Assembly (NCBI GenBank): GCA_023434665.1
Contig: JAEYSM010000062.1
Location: forward strand, 19,789 to 83,788
Origin: Bacteroidota bacterium
Lineage (GTDB): Bacteria; Bacteroidota; Bacteroidia; Bacteroidales; Lentimicrobiaceae
Length of the DNA: 64,000 nt
Direction of reading: 5' to 3'
Below, one piece after another: positions 1 to 8,438 of this stretch (position 1 is the first letter of the stretch; every line of letters starts with the position of its first letter). A model generated the notes under the pieces. The model searched no databases. It was not told where the DNA came from and saw nothing but the letters and a program-made list of their open reading frames with translations. The translations under genes were made by a program, and so were the position numbers.

Positions 1-176
1 ATATTGCTTGCTTTAATGAAAAGAGATTCAACGGCAGAAGCAAGAGGATAAAAGTGGGCATTTGACCACCATATATACAAATAGTGAATGGTAAACAGAA
101 TGACAGCAAAAATCAGCAATTCACGTACAGCATGTAAACGTTTGTCTTTTGACAACCTTTTTATAATTTCAATCAT
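1..176 (-). CDS. Partial small membrane protein, possibly exosortase-family N-terminus
   Basis: The reading frame opens with ATG at 174-176 and stays open for 58 codons to the window edge, so only the N-terminus is seen. It starts with a basic amphipathic stretch (MIEIIKRLSKDKRLHAVRE), then a hydrophobic segment of about 20 residues ending in HYLYIWWSNA. Its ATG overlaps the stop of the upstream FemAB-type gene by 8 bp, so the two are very likely translated together. A single N-terminal membrane helix followed by an aromatic, outward-facing stretch is compatible with archaeosortase/exosortase proteins, which often sit beside FemAB-type genes, but the catalytic Cys/Arg/His region lies outside the window. 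The family call is therefore a guess; the gene itself is well supported. Confidence 0.5.
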   Translation of the reverse strand, partial: MIEIIKRLSKDKRLHAVRELLIFAVILFTIHYLYIWWSNAHFYPLASAVESLFIKASN

Positions 177-1305
177 TTGCCTGCCGGTATTTAGGAAAGA
201 AATTATTATTCGATTTATAACCTGACTGAGGTTCAAAAATCAGATGACTGTTATGCCTCAATTTATCTGAACCGGATAATAAACGGCGATAATTCTCAGT
301 ATTATGGATGAATTGGAGGCAGGCAAAATTGTGTCTGTCGCGGGCAAAACCCTGTTTAAAGCGGTAAACACCATCCTGGTTAACAGCACCTAGTCCTCCT
401 CCAAAATGGAACACATTAGCATTTCTTGAGATCCCTTCTCTGATTGCAGCTTCCATCATTAGTTTTGAAGGACTGGCTACGACTGCATCATCTACAGTCG
501 CACCAAGATGATATTGCATGATGCCATTATAAATAGTAAACAGACCTCCACTTTCAAATTGACCTTCAGCAGATACGACACTCACAAAAACAAGTTTTTC
601 ACCCGTGATATCGATAAACTTTCTGAAATAATGCTCCGGGAAAAAATAGTAGGAACGTGCATTTCGTCGGTGCATGGTCTGATAGTAAGCATCAATAAAA
701 TCCTGAATATAACCGGTGTCATTAATAATGGTGCGATAACCTGACAAATGAAGTTTACGAAGATTACGACGATGGTTATTAGAAAATGGTAATATATAAT
801 CTTCCTGTTCTGTATTTGCATTTAATTTAAAACCTGAAAGGTCAAGACTTACAGTATGGCCAAGTACTGAATGTCGGATTGAAGGCATATTACGGTTGTC
901 CTGTAGGAGATGCTCAGCTGTTGCTTCAGATAAATGCAGATCCCAATTATTCAAAAATGGATTCAGACGGATAAAAGTACTTACGTAACCGGCCTGTGTG
1001 GCTTCTCTGTTAAATTCTTCGAGAAGTTTTGACAGCTTTTCAACCGGCATATAATCACAAAGAATTCCCGGATAACCATAAGGACTTATGAGGTCATATA
1101 ATTCGTCGGATTCAGGTATCCATCTGGCCACAAGGGGAATAAGCACCTCATTTGAAATGGAGACATCCGAAGGAACCCAACCTAATGCAAAGCCACCGCA
1201 AATTTCGGCTTCAAGTTCTGCATATTCAGGCAAATGATAGAAATCGTATGACTTTCTGATTAAGATTGATTTCCAGATATCCGAGGAAGGCTCAATAAAC
1301 GGCAT
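169..1305 (-). CDS. FemAB/GNAT-fold transferase-like protein
   Basis: This 378-residue cytoplasmic protein has no signal peptide. The N-terminal YDFYHLPEYAELEA segment and the C-terminal half (HRRNLRKL, then MQYHLGATVD and VFHFGGGLGA) match the layout of FemAB-like double-GNAT proteins, which transfer amino acids or acyl groups onto cell-wall or polysaccharide precursors. In this group the substrate is usually unknown. Its stop overlaps the start of the next gene (a small membrane protein) by 8 bp, indicating one operon. A TAGCTTTG -7 element lies at 1342-1349 (plus-strand CAAAGCTA), about 40 bp upstream. Family membership is fairly sure from pattern; the exact reaction is not. Confidence 0.7.
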   Translation of the reverse strand: MPFIEPSSDIWKSILIRKSYDFYHLPEYAELEAEICGGFALGWVPSDVSISNEVLIPLVARWIPESDELYDLISPYGYPGILCDYMPVEKLSKLLEEFNREATQAGYVSTFIRLNPFLNNWDLHLSEATAEHLLQDNRNMPSIRHSVLGHTVSLDLSGFKLNANTEQEDYILPFSNNHRRNLRKLHLSGYRTIINDTGYIQDFIDAYYQTMHRRNARSYYFFPEHYFRKFIDITGEKLVFVSVVSAEGQFESGGLFTIYNGIMQYHLGATVDDAVVASPSKLMMEAAIREGISRNANVFHFGGGLGAVNQDGVYRFKQGFARDRHNFACLQFIHNTENYRRLLSGSDKLRHNSHLIFEPQSGYKSNNNFFPKYRQAND

Positions 1306-1341
1306 TATTAACAGTAAAAATGTGCATTAAGTAATTGAGGG

Positions 1342-1349
1342 CAAAGCTA
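1342..1349 (-). promoter_or_regulatory. Bacteroidota -7 element for the FemAB-like gene
   Basis: The minus strand reads TAGCTTTG, matching TAnnTTTG, 36-44 bp upstream of the ATG at 1305. No clear TTG -33 element is visible at the usual 19-21 bp distance, so this is a half-supported promoter. Confidence 0.4.
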
Positions 1350-1380
1350 ATAAAAATGTTTGGTCGTAATCTGCTGAGAA

Positions 1381-1414
1381 AAATAAAAAGGCTGCCCCAT
1401 CATAAGCAGCCTTT
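1381..1414 (-). terminator. Intrinsic terminator of the lipoprotein gene
   Basis: A 9-bp perfect stem (AAAGGCTGC/GCAGCCTTT, 1387-1395 with 1406-1414) and a 10-nt loop are followed on the minus strand by a T-rich run (TTATTTTTC). It lies 38 bp past the stop of the 1452-1943 gene. Confidence 0.8.
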
Positions 1415-1451
1415 GTTTTGAAAAGAGAAATAACTTTTTTCTTAAACTTTT

Positions 1452-1943
1452 TTACTCAGTAATTTTTACCAGATGATCCTTGTATTCTTCAGGCAAGTCC
1501 TTTATATCTATAATATTCAAAACCTGCTGGTTATTAGGAACAAGGTCTACATTAAGAACTCTTTCATCAATTTTCCACATTGCTCCGGTGGCCGGATCAA
1601 TGATGAGCATTCCAAGAAATCCTCCAATTAAAAGATTACCGAAATACCATCCGTCGAGGCGGGCATTGATACTCACTGCTGACTGGTCGTAACCATCACT
1701 GAAAAAATAAATAGTGTAACGCGCCGGAGAGAAAAATCCAGCTCCTGCTTTCAGTTTTAAAGTTGTGGGTGTTGTACCCATGAATACTGTAACTCCATGT
1801 TTATCAACAATTTCTACTTTAGATCCCGGAGGGTTGCAATTAATTGCCAGCGGATAGCTACTCGGAGTAAAAATAGTAGCACAATTAGGTAACAACAGGC
1901 TGAACATAACTGCTGTCAGAAATACTGTAAATGTTCTTCTCAT
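1452..1943 (-). CDS. Lipoprotein with PEGA-like fold, function unknown
   Basis: The 163-residue product begins with a lipoprotein signal peptide ending in LLPNC (lipid-anchored Cys21). The mature part has the CNPPGSKVEIVD then TPTTLKLK pattern seen in PEGA-type beta-sandwich domains (roughly residues 34-90). A glycine-rich hydrophobic stretch (GNLLIGGFLGMLIIDPATGAMW) follows, which in similar Bacteroidota lipoproteins probably packs against the membrane. It stands alone, with its own promoter (1994-2023) and terminator (1381-1414). No catalytic motif is visible. I can name the architecture but not the role; a structural or envelope-stress part is possible. Confidence 0.75.
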   Translation of the reverse strand: MRRTFTVFLTAVMFSLLLPNCATIFTPSSYPLAINCNPPGSKVEIVDKHGVTVFMGTTPTTLKLKAGAGFFSPARYTIYFFSDGYDQSAVSINARLDGWYFGNLLIGGFLGMLIIDPATGAMWKIDERVLNVDLVPNNQQVLNIIDIKDLPEEYKDHLVKITE

Positions 1944-1993
1944 CTTGGTCGGGGTTGTTGGTTTATTAAGCTGTTTGGTTAAAATAATGATAG

Positions 1994-2023
1994 CAAAGTT
2001 AAAAGGTAATATTTAAAATGCAA
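1994..2023 (-). promoter_or_regulatory. Promoter of the PEGA-like lipoprotein gene
   Basis: On the minus strand TTG (2021-2023) is followed after 19 bp by TAACTTTG (2001-1994). This fits the Bacteroidota -33/-7 consensus (TTG, 19-21 bp, TAnnTTTG). The start codon at 1943 would leave a leader of about 40 nt. Confidence 0.65.
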
Positions 2024-2067
2024 CAATTTATAATAAAAATTTCAATAACCAACTTTCCAAAATAAAA

Positions 2068-2442
2068 TTAGAATCTTGCTGCCATTATGCCCAGATATGT
2101 CGACAGTATTCCAAAAAAAACACTCAATCCCGTATAGAGTGCAAAAAGTATAAAATTCCGGTCCTGAATCATTACCACATTTTCACTTGCAAAAGCAGAA
2201 AATGTTGTGAAACCACCGCAAAATCCAATTGTCAGAAAAATCCTCCAATCGGGATGAAGGAAATTGCTATGCTCTGATATTCCATAAACAAATCCTATGA
2301 TCATACAACCAATGATATTAACTGACAATGTTCCGACAGGGAAACCCGAGACGAAATAATTATGTATCATACGGGAGATTAGGAATCTGGATACACCTCC
2401 AACAAAGCTACCGGTACCTATTATAAAAATCATTTTCAACAT
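2068..2442 (-). CDS. crcB: CrcB/Fluc fluoride channel
   Basis: CrcB proteins are dual-topology four-helix dimers that let fluoride leave the cell. The 124-residue length is typical. Diagnostic motifs are present: Arg19 in helix 1, GTLSVNIIGC (37-46, with the pore Asn42), and GFCGGFTTFS (73-82), which supplies the Phe and central sodium-site residues. The gene has its own promoter (2466-2494) with a predicted leader under 25 nt, so there is no room for a crcB fluoride riboswitch. It is transcribed away from the baeRF gene. A single crcB here may act as a homodimer; whether a partner crcB exists elsewhere cannot be seen. Confidence 0.93.
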   Translation of the reverse strand: MLKMIFIIGTGSFVGGVSRFLISRMIHNYFVSGFPVGTLSVNIIGCMIIGFVYGISEHSNFLHPDWRIFLTIGFCGGFTTFSAFASENVVMIQDRNFILFALYTGLSVFFGILSTYLGIMAARF

Positions 2443-2465
2443 TTCTGAACGATTTTAAGCGGGAG

Positions 2466-2494
2466 CAAAAGTAGGTATTTAATTCATTAAACAA
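2466..2494 (-). promoter_or_regulatory. Promoter of crcB
   Basis: On the minus strand TTG (2492-2494) is followed after 18 bp by TACTTTTG (2473-2466), a good Bacteroidota promoter. Transcription would start around 2460, a short leader before the ATG at 2442. Confidence 0.6.
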
Positions 2495-2540
2495 GGTTGC
2501 TATATGTGCTGTTAGTCCTATGTACTTAAATATCAACACT

Positions 2541-3617
2541 ATGAGCATGAGACAGGTAGTCAACAGGATGATCAATTTTAAAGGAAAATGCTGCATCTCG
2601 ATAGCAATGAAAACCCATCGTACCCGCCCGGATTTCGAAAGAGACCCAATACAGCTAAAAAACTTAATAAAAGTGGCAGAGGAGGCAGTTTATGAAAAAT
2701 TCGACAAGCGTTTTGCCGCTGATGTTATTGAATCTTTGAAAAAGCTTGCAGAACAAGTTGATCATGGAAATAATCTCGACAGTCTGATGCTTTTTGTAAA
2801 CGAGAACTTTGCTGAAGGGGTAAAACTTGAAATTCCTGTACAGGATAAAGTAGTTGTTGCTGAGAATTTTCTGATAAGGGATTTATTGTATGCCCAGAAG
2901 TTGCAATACCGCTATTTTATACTGGTACTGGGCAAAGAAGAATCAAGATTATTGGAAGCAATAAACAACAGATTACACAAAGAATATAAAGATCCTTTCC
3001 CTATTGTTAATACAAGATGGGTTCCGGAGAATGCAAAAGAGGCTTCAAAGGGCAACCGCGCTGAAAACCTGCTGAACGAATACTTTAATGTTGTGGATAA
3101 ACAATTAAACGTCATAGTTCAACAAGAAGATTATCCCGTAATTGTAGCAACTGAAGCTTCCAACTTCCCTTATTATCAAAAGATGGCTGACAATCCGGGC
3201 AATATCATAGGACATTTACCCTTGAGCCTGGTACCCAAAGATGCTCAAAAAATTGTAACATTAACTTGGGAACAGGTAACCTCACAAATTGTGACTGACA
3301 TGAAAGTGGAGTCTCTTAAGCGGCTTGAACTTGCCAGAAGCAGCAAGAACTGGTTAACTGCCATTAATGAAGTTTATCAGGCAATAATCGAAGGCCGCGG
3401 TCAAACTTTATTCGTTAAGACCGATTATCATCCTGATTATATTCTTGAAAAGGGAGCGTTTGTTCCGATGCCACAGAATGACAAACTGAATTACCGTGTA
3501 ATTGATCCGGTTGATACCATTATAAGAGAGTTGATTAGTCGCAGTGGTGAGTTAATCATAATTCCCCACGATACAGATACTGATTTTGAGGAAATGGCAT
3601 TAATAACACGTTATTAA
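2541..3617 (+). CDS. baeRF-family protein (bacterial relative of archaeal/eukaryotic release factor 1)
   Basis: The N-terminus FKGKCCISIAMKTHRTRPD followed by DPIQLKNLIK matches the baeRF families (C-S-I-x4-HR, then DPI-x-LKNL). These are predicted ribosome-linked proteins related to eRF1/Pelota. The middle carries a Rossmann-like core (YFILVLGKEESRLLE) and the C-terminal third an L7Ae/eRF1-domain-3-like segment (GRGQTLFVKTDYHP, then GELIIIPHD). No GGQ peptide-release motif is seen. The frame opens at 2520, but the ATG at 2541 (or 2547) better fits the family's N-terminus. baeRF proteins have been proposed from comparative genomics to act in ribosome rescue or defence; their biochemical function is largely untested. 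Confidence 0.8.
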   Translation: MSMRQVVNRMINFKGKCCISIAMKTHRTRPDFERDPIQLKNLIKVAEEAVYEKFDKRFAADVIESLKKLAEQVDHGNNLDSLMLFVNENFAEGVKLEIPVQDKVVVAENFLIRDLLYAQKLQYRYFILVLGKEESRLLEAINNRLHKEYKDPFPIVNTRWVPENAKEASKGNRAENLLNEYFNVVDKQLNVIVQQEDYPVIVATEASNFPYYQKMADNPGNIIGHLPLSLVPKDAQKIVTLTWEQVTSQIVTDMKVESLKRLELARSSKNWLTAINEVYQAIIEGRGQTLFVKTDYHPDYILEKGAFVPMPQNDKLNYRVIDPVDTIIRELISRSGELIIIPHDTDTDFEEMALITRY

Positions 3618-3623
3618 TTGAAG

Positions 3624-3643
3624 GAAGGGGCGGAAGCCCCTTC
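3624..3643 (+). terminator. Terminator-like hairpin after the baeRF gene
   Basis: A perfect 8-bp GC-rich stem GAAGGGGC/GCCCCTTC with a GGAA loop lies just after the baeRF stop and is followed by the T-rich TTTCATCCTTTTGG. Confidence 0.7.
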
Positions 3644-3733
3644 TTTCATCCTTTTGGTTGCTTTCCCGGAAAAAAAACAAAAGTCAAGATTTGTAAGATA
3701 AAATGCTGTTAATTTGATATATACTTCCAGGAA

Positions 3734-5641
3734 ATGAAAAAAATAATTGCATCGATTTTAACATTGATTATCTGCCATCTGAGTTTTGCACAAATTCAGA
3801 ACACCCGCCATGACCAAAGTAATCCTATGGCTGACGACGTTATAAAATATGGTGATGAAACATTCGGTTCGAATGTGTTTGTGCTTGACCCACGTATGGA
3901 TATGAAGGAAATTCAGGCGCTTATCGACTCCCTCTATCAGAAACATCAACCCAGAACCAGCGAGTTTGGCGATCACCGGTTTGCTTTTCTTTTAAAACAG
4001 GGTCGGTATAAACTTGATCTCAAAGTGGCCTATTACATGAACTATATCGGATTGGGTGAATTACCCGGTGATGTTGTAGTTGAGGGAATTATTTATTCGA
4101 AAGGGACAGAGAACGGCAATGTAACAACCAATTTCTGGAGGTCAGTAGAAAACCTTACTATACAATCGCCTGAAGGAGTAGTTAACATATGGGGAGTATC
4201 TCAGGCTGCTCCAATGCGTAGGATGCATATAAAAGGTGATATACAGCTACATGATAATGGATGGGCAAGTGGCGGTTTTATTGCCAATTCCCGAATCGAT
4301 GGTACAGTCCTGGCCGGAGGACAACAACAATGGTTTACCAGAAACACCGAATTAACTAAATGGGAAGGTGGAAGCTGGAATATATTTTTCATGGGTACTG
4401 CCAACACACCCAAAGATGAATGGCCCGATAAACCATTCACCTCCTTACCCACTGTACCGCTGGTCCGTGAAAAACCTTTTATTGTACTGGGTTCGTCGGG
4501 TTACGTTCTTCGGAAACCTACTATGAAGAATGAATCAAAAGGACCTGACTGGACCTCAGGAGAAAGGCCCCCCATAACTATTACTGACAAGACTACTAAA
4601 TTCGACTCACAAATGGTGACCGATTCTGCAGCAACCGGTTCACCTGAAGTTGATTCAAAAGTAGCTGAAAAAGTGAACACAGGTATTGAGCCGTCGTACA
4701 CTGACTACCCGTTAGATGCATTTCTCATCATAAAACCCCATAATGCAACACCTTCTATTATCAATGCAGCACTCGCAAAAGGTCAGCATGTGTTGTTTAC
4801 CCCCGGAATTTATGAATTGAATGAAAGCCTGAAGATTACAAGACCCGGCACTGTGCTAATGGGATTGGGAATGGCAACCCTCCGATCGGGCAATGGAAAT
4901 ATTGTGATTGAGGTAGATGACGTTGAAGGAGTGTCAATAGCAGGACTGATCATCGATGCAGGAGAGCAAACTTCCGAGACTCTTGTGAAGGTGGGTCCTG
5001 ATGGAGCTGACATTTCACATAAAAGTAATCCAACATTGCTTCACGACATCTTTATACGGGTAGGTGGATATGGGGAAGGAAAAACCAAAGCCTGTCTGAC
5101 AATCAACAGCCACCACGTGATAGTTGATCATACCTGGCTTTGGCGTGCCGACCATGGTAAAAATGTGGGTTGGGATGAGAATGTTACACGCAATGGTTTA
5201 ATTGTTAATGGTGACGATGTGACCATCTACGGCTTGTTTTGTGAGCATTTCCATGAATACCAGACTTTATGGAATGGTAATGGAGGCAGGATGTATTTCT
5301 ACCAGAGTGAAATGCCATATGACCCACCATCATCTGAAGCTTTCATGCACGAAGTTGAAACACCCGAAGGAAAGAAAATGGTGAATGGGTATGCTTCATA
5401 TAAAGTGGCTGACCATGTTAAGACACACGAGGCCTGGGCGTTAGGCATTTACTGTGTCTTTTTTAAAGCCCCTGTGATTGTGGATCAGGCCATTGAAGTC
5501 CCACCCCATCTGGAGAAAAATATTCAACGCAAACTAACCTACTGGCTTTATGGCGGTCACAAAGAAAGCATCATCAAGAGTATATTAAACGGGAAAGGTG
5601 GCCATGCAGGACATGATTATGTCAAGCGAATGATGGATTAA
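3734..5641 (+). CDS. Large secreted right-handed beta-helix protein (pectin-lyase-like)
   Basis: A clean signal peptide (residues 1-19, cut near SFA-Q) leads a 635-residue protein. It has an N-terminal half typified by NVFVLDPRMDMKEIQALIDS and WGVSQAAPMRRMHIKG, and a C-terminal beta-helix half (GTVLMGLGMATL, then VEGVSIAGLIIDAG, HHVIVDHTWLWRADHG). Relatives in Actinobacteria are often mislabelled as adenylyl cyclase. The fold is like GH55 and pectate-lyase superfamily proteins, so a role in binding or cutting a secreted or fungal/algal polysaccharide is likely, but no catalytic residue can be assigned by eye. It ends in HDYVKRMMD with no T9SS sorting domain and is not in an obvious operon. 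Confidence 0.65.
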   Translation: MKKIIASILTLIICHLSFAQIQNTRHDQSNPMADDVIKYGDETFGSNVFVLDPRMDMKEIQALIDSLYQKHQPRTSEFGDHRFAFLLKQGRYKLDLKVAYYMNYIGLGELPGDVVVEGIIYSKGTENGNVTTNFWRSVENLTIQSPEGVVNIWGVSQAAPMRRMHIKGDIQLHDNGWASGGFIANSRIDGTVLAGGQQQWFTRNTELTKWEGGSWNIFFMGTANTPKDEWPDKPFTSLPTVPLVREKPFIVLGSSGYVLRKPTMKNESKGPDWTSGERPPITITDKTTKFDSQMVTDSAATGSPEVDSKVAEKVNTGIEPSYTDYPLDAFLIIKPHNATPSIINAALAKGQHVLFTPGIYELNESLKITRPGTVLMGLGMATLRSGNGNIVIEVDDVEGVSIAGLIIDAGEQTSETLVKVGPDGADISHKSNPTLLHDIFIRVGGYGEGKTKACLTINSHHVIVDHTWLWRADHGKNVGWDENVTRNGLIVNGDDVTIYGLFCEHFHEYQTLWNGNGGRMYFYQSEMPYDPPSSEAFMHEVETPEGKKMVNGYASYKVADHVKTHEAWALGIYCVFFKAPVIVDQAIEVPPHLEKNIQRKLTYWLYGGHKESIIKSILNGKGGHAGHDYVKRMMD

Positions 5642-5674
5642 AACCACCCCTCCCAATTAAGAAATCTCTTTTTA

Positions 5675-7864
5675 TTATTTTAGATCAAATCTGTCGAGGT
5701 TCATGACTTTATGCCAGGCTTTTACAAAATCTTGTACGAATTTCAATCCGGCATCATTACTTCCATAGACTTCGCTTAAGGCTCTTAGTTCAGAATGTGA
5801 GCCAAAGATTAGATCAGCACGGGTAGCTGTCCATCGCAATTCGCCCGTGTTCCTGTCATATCCTTCATAAACACCTGTCTCGTCAGATACTTTCTTCCAT
5901 TCAGTACTCATATCAAGCAGATTCACGAAAAAGTCGTTGCTCAGCACTTCCTTTCTGTGAGTAAAGACACCCAATGAAGAATGATCCCAATTAGCATTCA
6001 ACACCCGCAAACCTCCTATCAAAACAGTCATTTCGGGTGGGGTTAACGTAAGTAATTGAGCTCTGTCGACCAATAATTCCTCTTCTGGAATAGAATATCT
6101 TTTTTTCAGATAATTTCTGAAACCATCAGCAACCGGTTCAAGGAAGGCAAACGATTCGACATCTGTTTCTTCCTGCGATGCATCGGTACGGCCCGGATCA
6201 AATGGTACATTTACTGGAAATCCTGCATCAATTGCTGCTTTTTCAATTGCCGCACAACCGCCCAGAACAATTAAATCGGCCATAGAAATATGTTTACCCT
6301 CATGTGTCTGAGCAAACTCTTTCTGTATGCCTTCGAGAGCAGATAGAACTTTCCTCAGTTCTTCAGGATTATTTACCTGCCAGTCGTTTTGTGGCGCCAG
6401 TCGTATGCGTGCTCCATTAGCTCCACCCCTTTTATCCGATCCTCTGAAAGTAGATGCAGATGCCCAGGCAACAGTTACAAGTTGCGAAACCTTCAATCCT
6501 GAAATAAGGATGCGGTTTTTAAGTTCAGCTATATCGCTCTCATTTACGATGGGGTAGTCAGACTGAGGCAAAGGATCTTGCCAGATAAGCACTTCAGCCG
6601 GAACTTCAGGCCCCAGGTATCTTGATCGTGGTCCCATGTCACGATGGGTAAGCTTAAACCATGCCTTTGCGAAAGCTTCAGCCAGCAGGTCAGGATTTTC
6701 AAGGAAACGTCTTGAAATTTTCTCAAATTCCGGATCGAACCTTAGTGCAAGGTCGGTAGTCAGCATTCTGGGAGCATGTCTCTTCGATTTGTCATGAGCA
6801 TCAGGAACTGTATTTTCTCCCATTCCATGTTTTGGTCGCCACTGGAAAGCACCAGCAGGACTCTTTTCGAGTTCCCACTCATAACCGAACAAATTCCACA
6901 GGAAGTTATTGGTCCATTTAGTAGGTGTAGTGGTCCATGTAACTTCCAACCCACTGGTAATTGTATCACCACCTTTTCCGGTGCCAAACTTACTTTTCCA
7001 GCCAAGTCCCTGATCTTCTAAACCGGAGGCTTCAGGTTCAGGGCCTACATGACTTGCAGGACCAGCACCATGTGTTTTGCCGAAAGTATGGCCACCTGCA
7101 ATCAAAGCAACTGTTTCTTCATCATTCATTGCCATACGAGCGAATGTAGTCCTTATATCTTTGGCTGCAGCCAGTGGATCGGGTTCACCGTTTGGGCCTT
7201 CAGGGTTTACATAAATCAGACCCATTTGGACAGCCGCCAGTGGATTATCAAGTTCACGTTCTGCTGAATAGCGCAAATCGCCTTCGAGCCATTTACCTTC
7301 GGTGCCCCAGAAAATATCTTCATCCGGTTCCCAAACATCCTCACGACCAGCAGCAAAACCAAAGGTTTTAAATCCCATGGATTCTAAAGCCACATTTCCG
7401 GCAAGAATCAACAAGTCGGCCCATGAAATTTTCTTTCCATATTTTTGTTTAATAGGCCATAAAAGCCGGCGTGCTTTGTCGAGATTTACATTGTCCGGCC
7501 AACTGTTAAGGGGTGCAAATCGTTGCTGTCCCCTTCCACCACCTCCACGACCATCACCGGTTCGGTAAGTTCCCGCACTATGCCATGCCATCCGGATAAA
7601 CAGCGGACCATAATGACCAAAATCAGCTGGCCACCAGTCCTGCGATTCTGTCATCAGTTTCTTAAGGTCTTCTTTCAGTCCATAATAATCAAGAGTCTGA
7701 AATTCTGATGCATAATCGAAATCCTCACCCATTGGGTCTGACTTTGAAGAATGTTGTCTCAGAATGTTCAGTTTTAGCGCATTGGGCCACCAGTCAGTGT
7801 TTCTTTTTCCTGAAGCACCCACACTCATTTTTGGGTGTTGCTTCAGCGTATCAAAATCTTCCAT
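5675..7864 (-). CDS. katG: Catalase-peroxidase KatG
   Basis: This heme enzyme removes hydrogen peroxide by catalase and peroxidase reactions. The full 729-residue two-domain form is present. Active-site residues are all visible: distal Arg91, Trp94 and His95 (RMAWHSAGTYR), the cross-linked Tyr218 (IYVNPEGPNG) and Met244 (RMAMND), and the proximal heme-ligand His259 (AGGHTFGKTHGAG). The spacing Tyr218-Met244-His259 equals that of the M. tuberculosis enzyme (229-255-270). The C-terminal, heme-free domain begins near residue 430. It has no signal peptide and stands alone; the 574 bp upstream contain no recognised regulator gene. Confidence 0.97.
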   Translation of the reverse strand: MEDFDTLKQHPKMSVGASGKRNTDWWPNALKLNILRQHSSKSDPMGEDFDYASEFQTLDYYGLKEDLKKLMTESQDWWPADFGHYGPLFIRMAWHSAGTYRTGDGRGGGGRGQQRFAPLNSWPDNVNLDKARRLLWPIKQKYGKKISWADLLILAGNVALESMGFKTFGFAAGREDVWEPDEDIFWGTEGKWLEGDLRYSAERELDNPLAAVQMGLIYVNPEGPNGEPDPLAAAKDIRTTFARMAMNDEETVALIAGGHTFGKTHGAGPASHVGPEPEASGLEDQGLGWKSKFGTGKGGDTITSGLEVTWTTTPTKWTNNFLWNLFGYEWELEKSPAGAFQWRPKHGMGENTVPDAHDKSKRHAPRMLTTDLALRFDPEFEKISRRFLENPDLLAEAFAKAWFKLTHRDMGPRSRYLGPEVPAEVLIWQDPLPQSDYPIVNESDIAELKNRILISGLKVSQLVTVAWASASTFRGSDKRGGANGARIRLAPQNDWQVNNPEELRKVLSALEGIQKEFAQTHEGKHISMADLIVLGGCAAIEKAAIDAGFPVNVPFDPGRTDASQEETDVESFAFLEPVADGFRNYLKKRYSIPEEELLVDRAQLLTLTPPEMTVLIGGLRVLNANWDHSSLGVFTHRKEVLSNDFFVNLLDMSTEWKKVSDETGVYEGYDRNTGELRWTATRADLIFGSHSELRALSEVYGSNDAGLKFVQDFVKAWHKVMNLDRFDLK

Positions 7865-8361
7865 ATTAATAGGTTTTAATTTGTTTGCAGATATATTTTT
7901 CTCTATTGCCTGTCGACATCACTATTTAATTAATCCGTTTGTAGTATTTTCCCCCTTACCCTGTTGGCAACCTAATAAAAAAGCTAACAGGGTCGGTATT
8001 TTAGAAGCGAGAGTATTGGTAGTCAGGCTAAGTTTGGTATAAAACAAGAAAATGCTCAAAATGTTATAACGTTTGGCATTTTATCGTGTTAAGGTTACCT
8101 CATAGTAATGCCTGTATGAGAAATTCACTTCTAAATTCACGTCTTTAAGAGAAGAGATTTATTAATGCTGAATTGTATCACGATCTGCTTACTGAACATT
8201 CTGTCTCCGGCATTGATCTGCGAGGCATGTAGATCAATACCGCTTTATCTACGTACTTGTATCGAAGAAGAAGTAGATCAAAGTAAAATTGAACTTGAAT
8301 CAATCCCTGTATTTGTTTTGAACAAGCAATTCCCGCGAAAATGGGTGATTAATAAATAAAA
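7865..8361. other. Intergenic region upstream of katG, no gene supported
   Basis: About 500 bp between katG and the FadL-type gene's terminator hold no convincing gene. The only open frame of note (8165-8359, plus) codes for a Cys-rich 64-residue peptide with no recognisable family, ribosome binding site or promoter. An 11-bp stem with one G-U pair (ACCCTGTTGGC/GCTAACAGGGT, 7958-7968 with 7983-7993, 14-nt A-rich loop) lies about 95-130 bp upstream of katG and could be a regulatory structure or an old terminator. I found no clear TAnnTTTG -7 element for katG. Confidence 0.5.
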
Positions 8362-8413
8362 CAGCGCGAAATACTGGTGTCGGCACAAAGGCCGGAACCA
8401 GTACAACGCGCTG
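8362..8413 (-). terminator. Three-tier hairpin, terminator of the OmpP1/FadL gene
   Basis: Three nested perfect stems: CAGCGCG/CGCGCTG (8362-8368, 8407-8413), TACTGGT/ACCAGTA (8372-8378, 8397-8403) and CGGC/GCCG (8381-8384, 8391-8394), split by a 3x3 internal loop and a 2x2 loop. On the minus strand it ends in TTTTATTTATT, 26 bp past the stop of the FadL-type gene. The stem is more elaborate than a usual terminator. Confidence 0.7.
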
Positions 8414-8438
8414 AAATAAGAATGGTGTAAAGAAAAAT

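Noticed and set aside
508..821. Frames inside the FemAB-like gene on either strand
   Set aside because: They overlap a well-supported gene and encode no family-like sequence.
2443..2540. Fluoride riboswitch in front of crcB
   Set aside because: A good promoter sits at 2466-2494 and leaves a leader of under 25 nt, too short for the riboswitch fold.
6327..7708. Several plus-strand frames within katG
   Set aside because: Shadows of katG; the minus-strand product has all KatG active-site residues.
8165..8359. 64-residue plus-strand frame between katG and the FadL-type gene
   Set aside because: No recognisable domain, no ribosome binding site or -7 element at a useful distance, and odd composition; kept only as a remark on the intergenic region.
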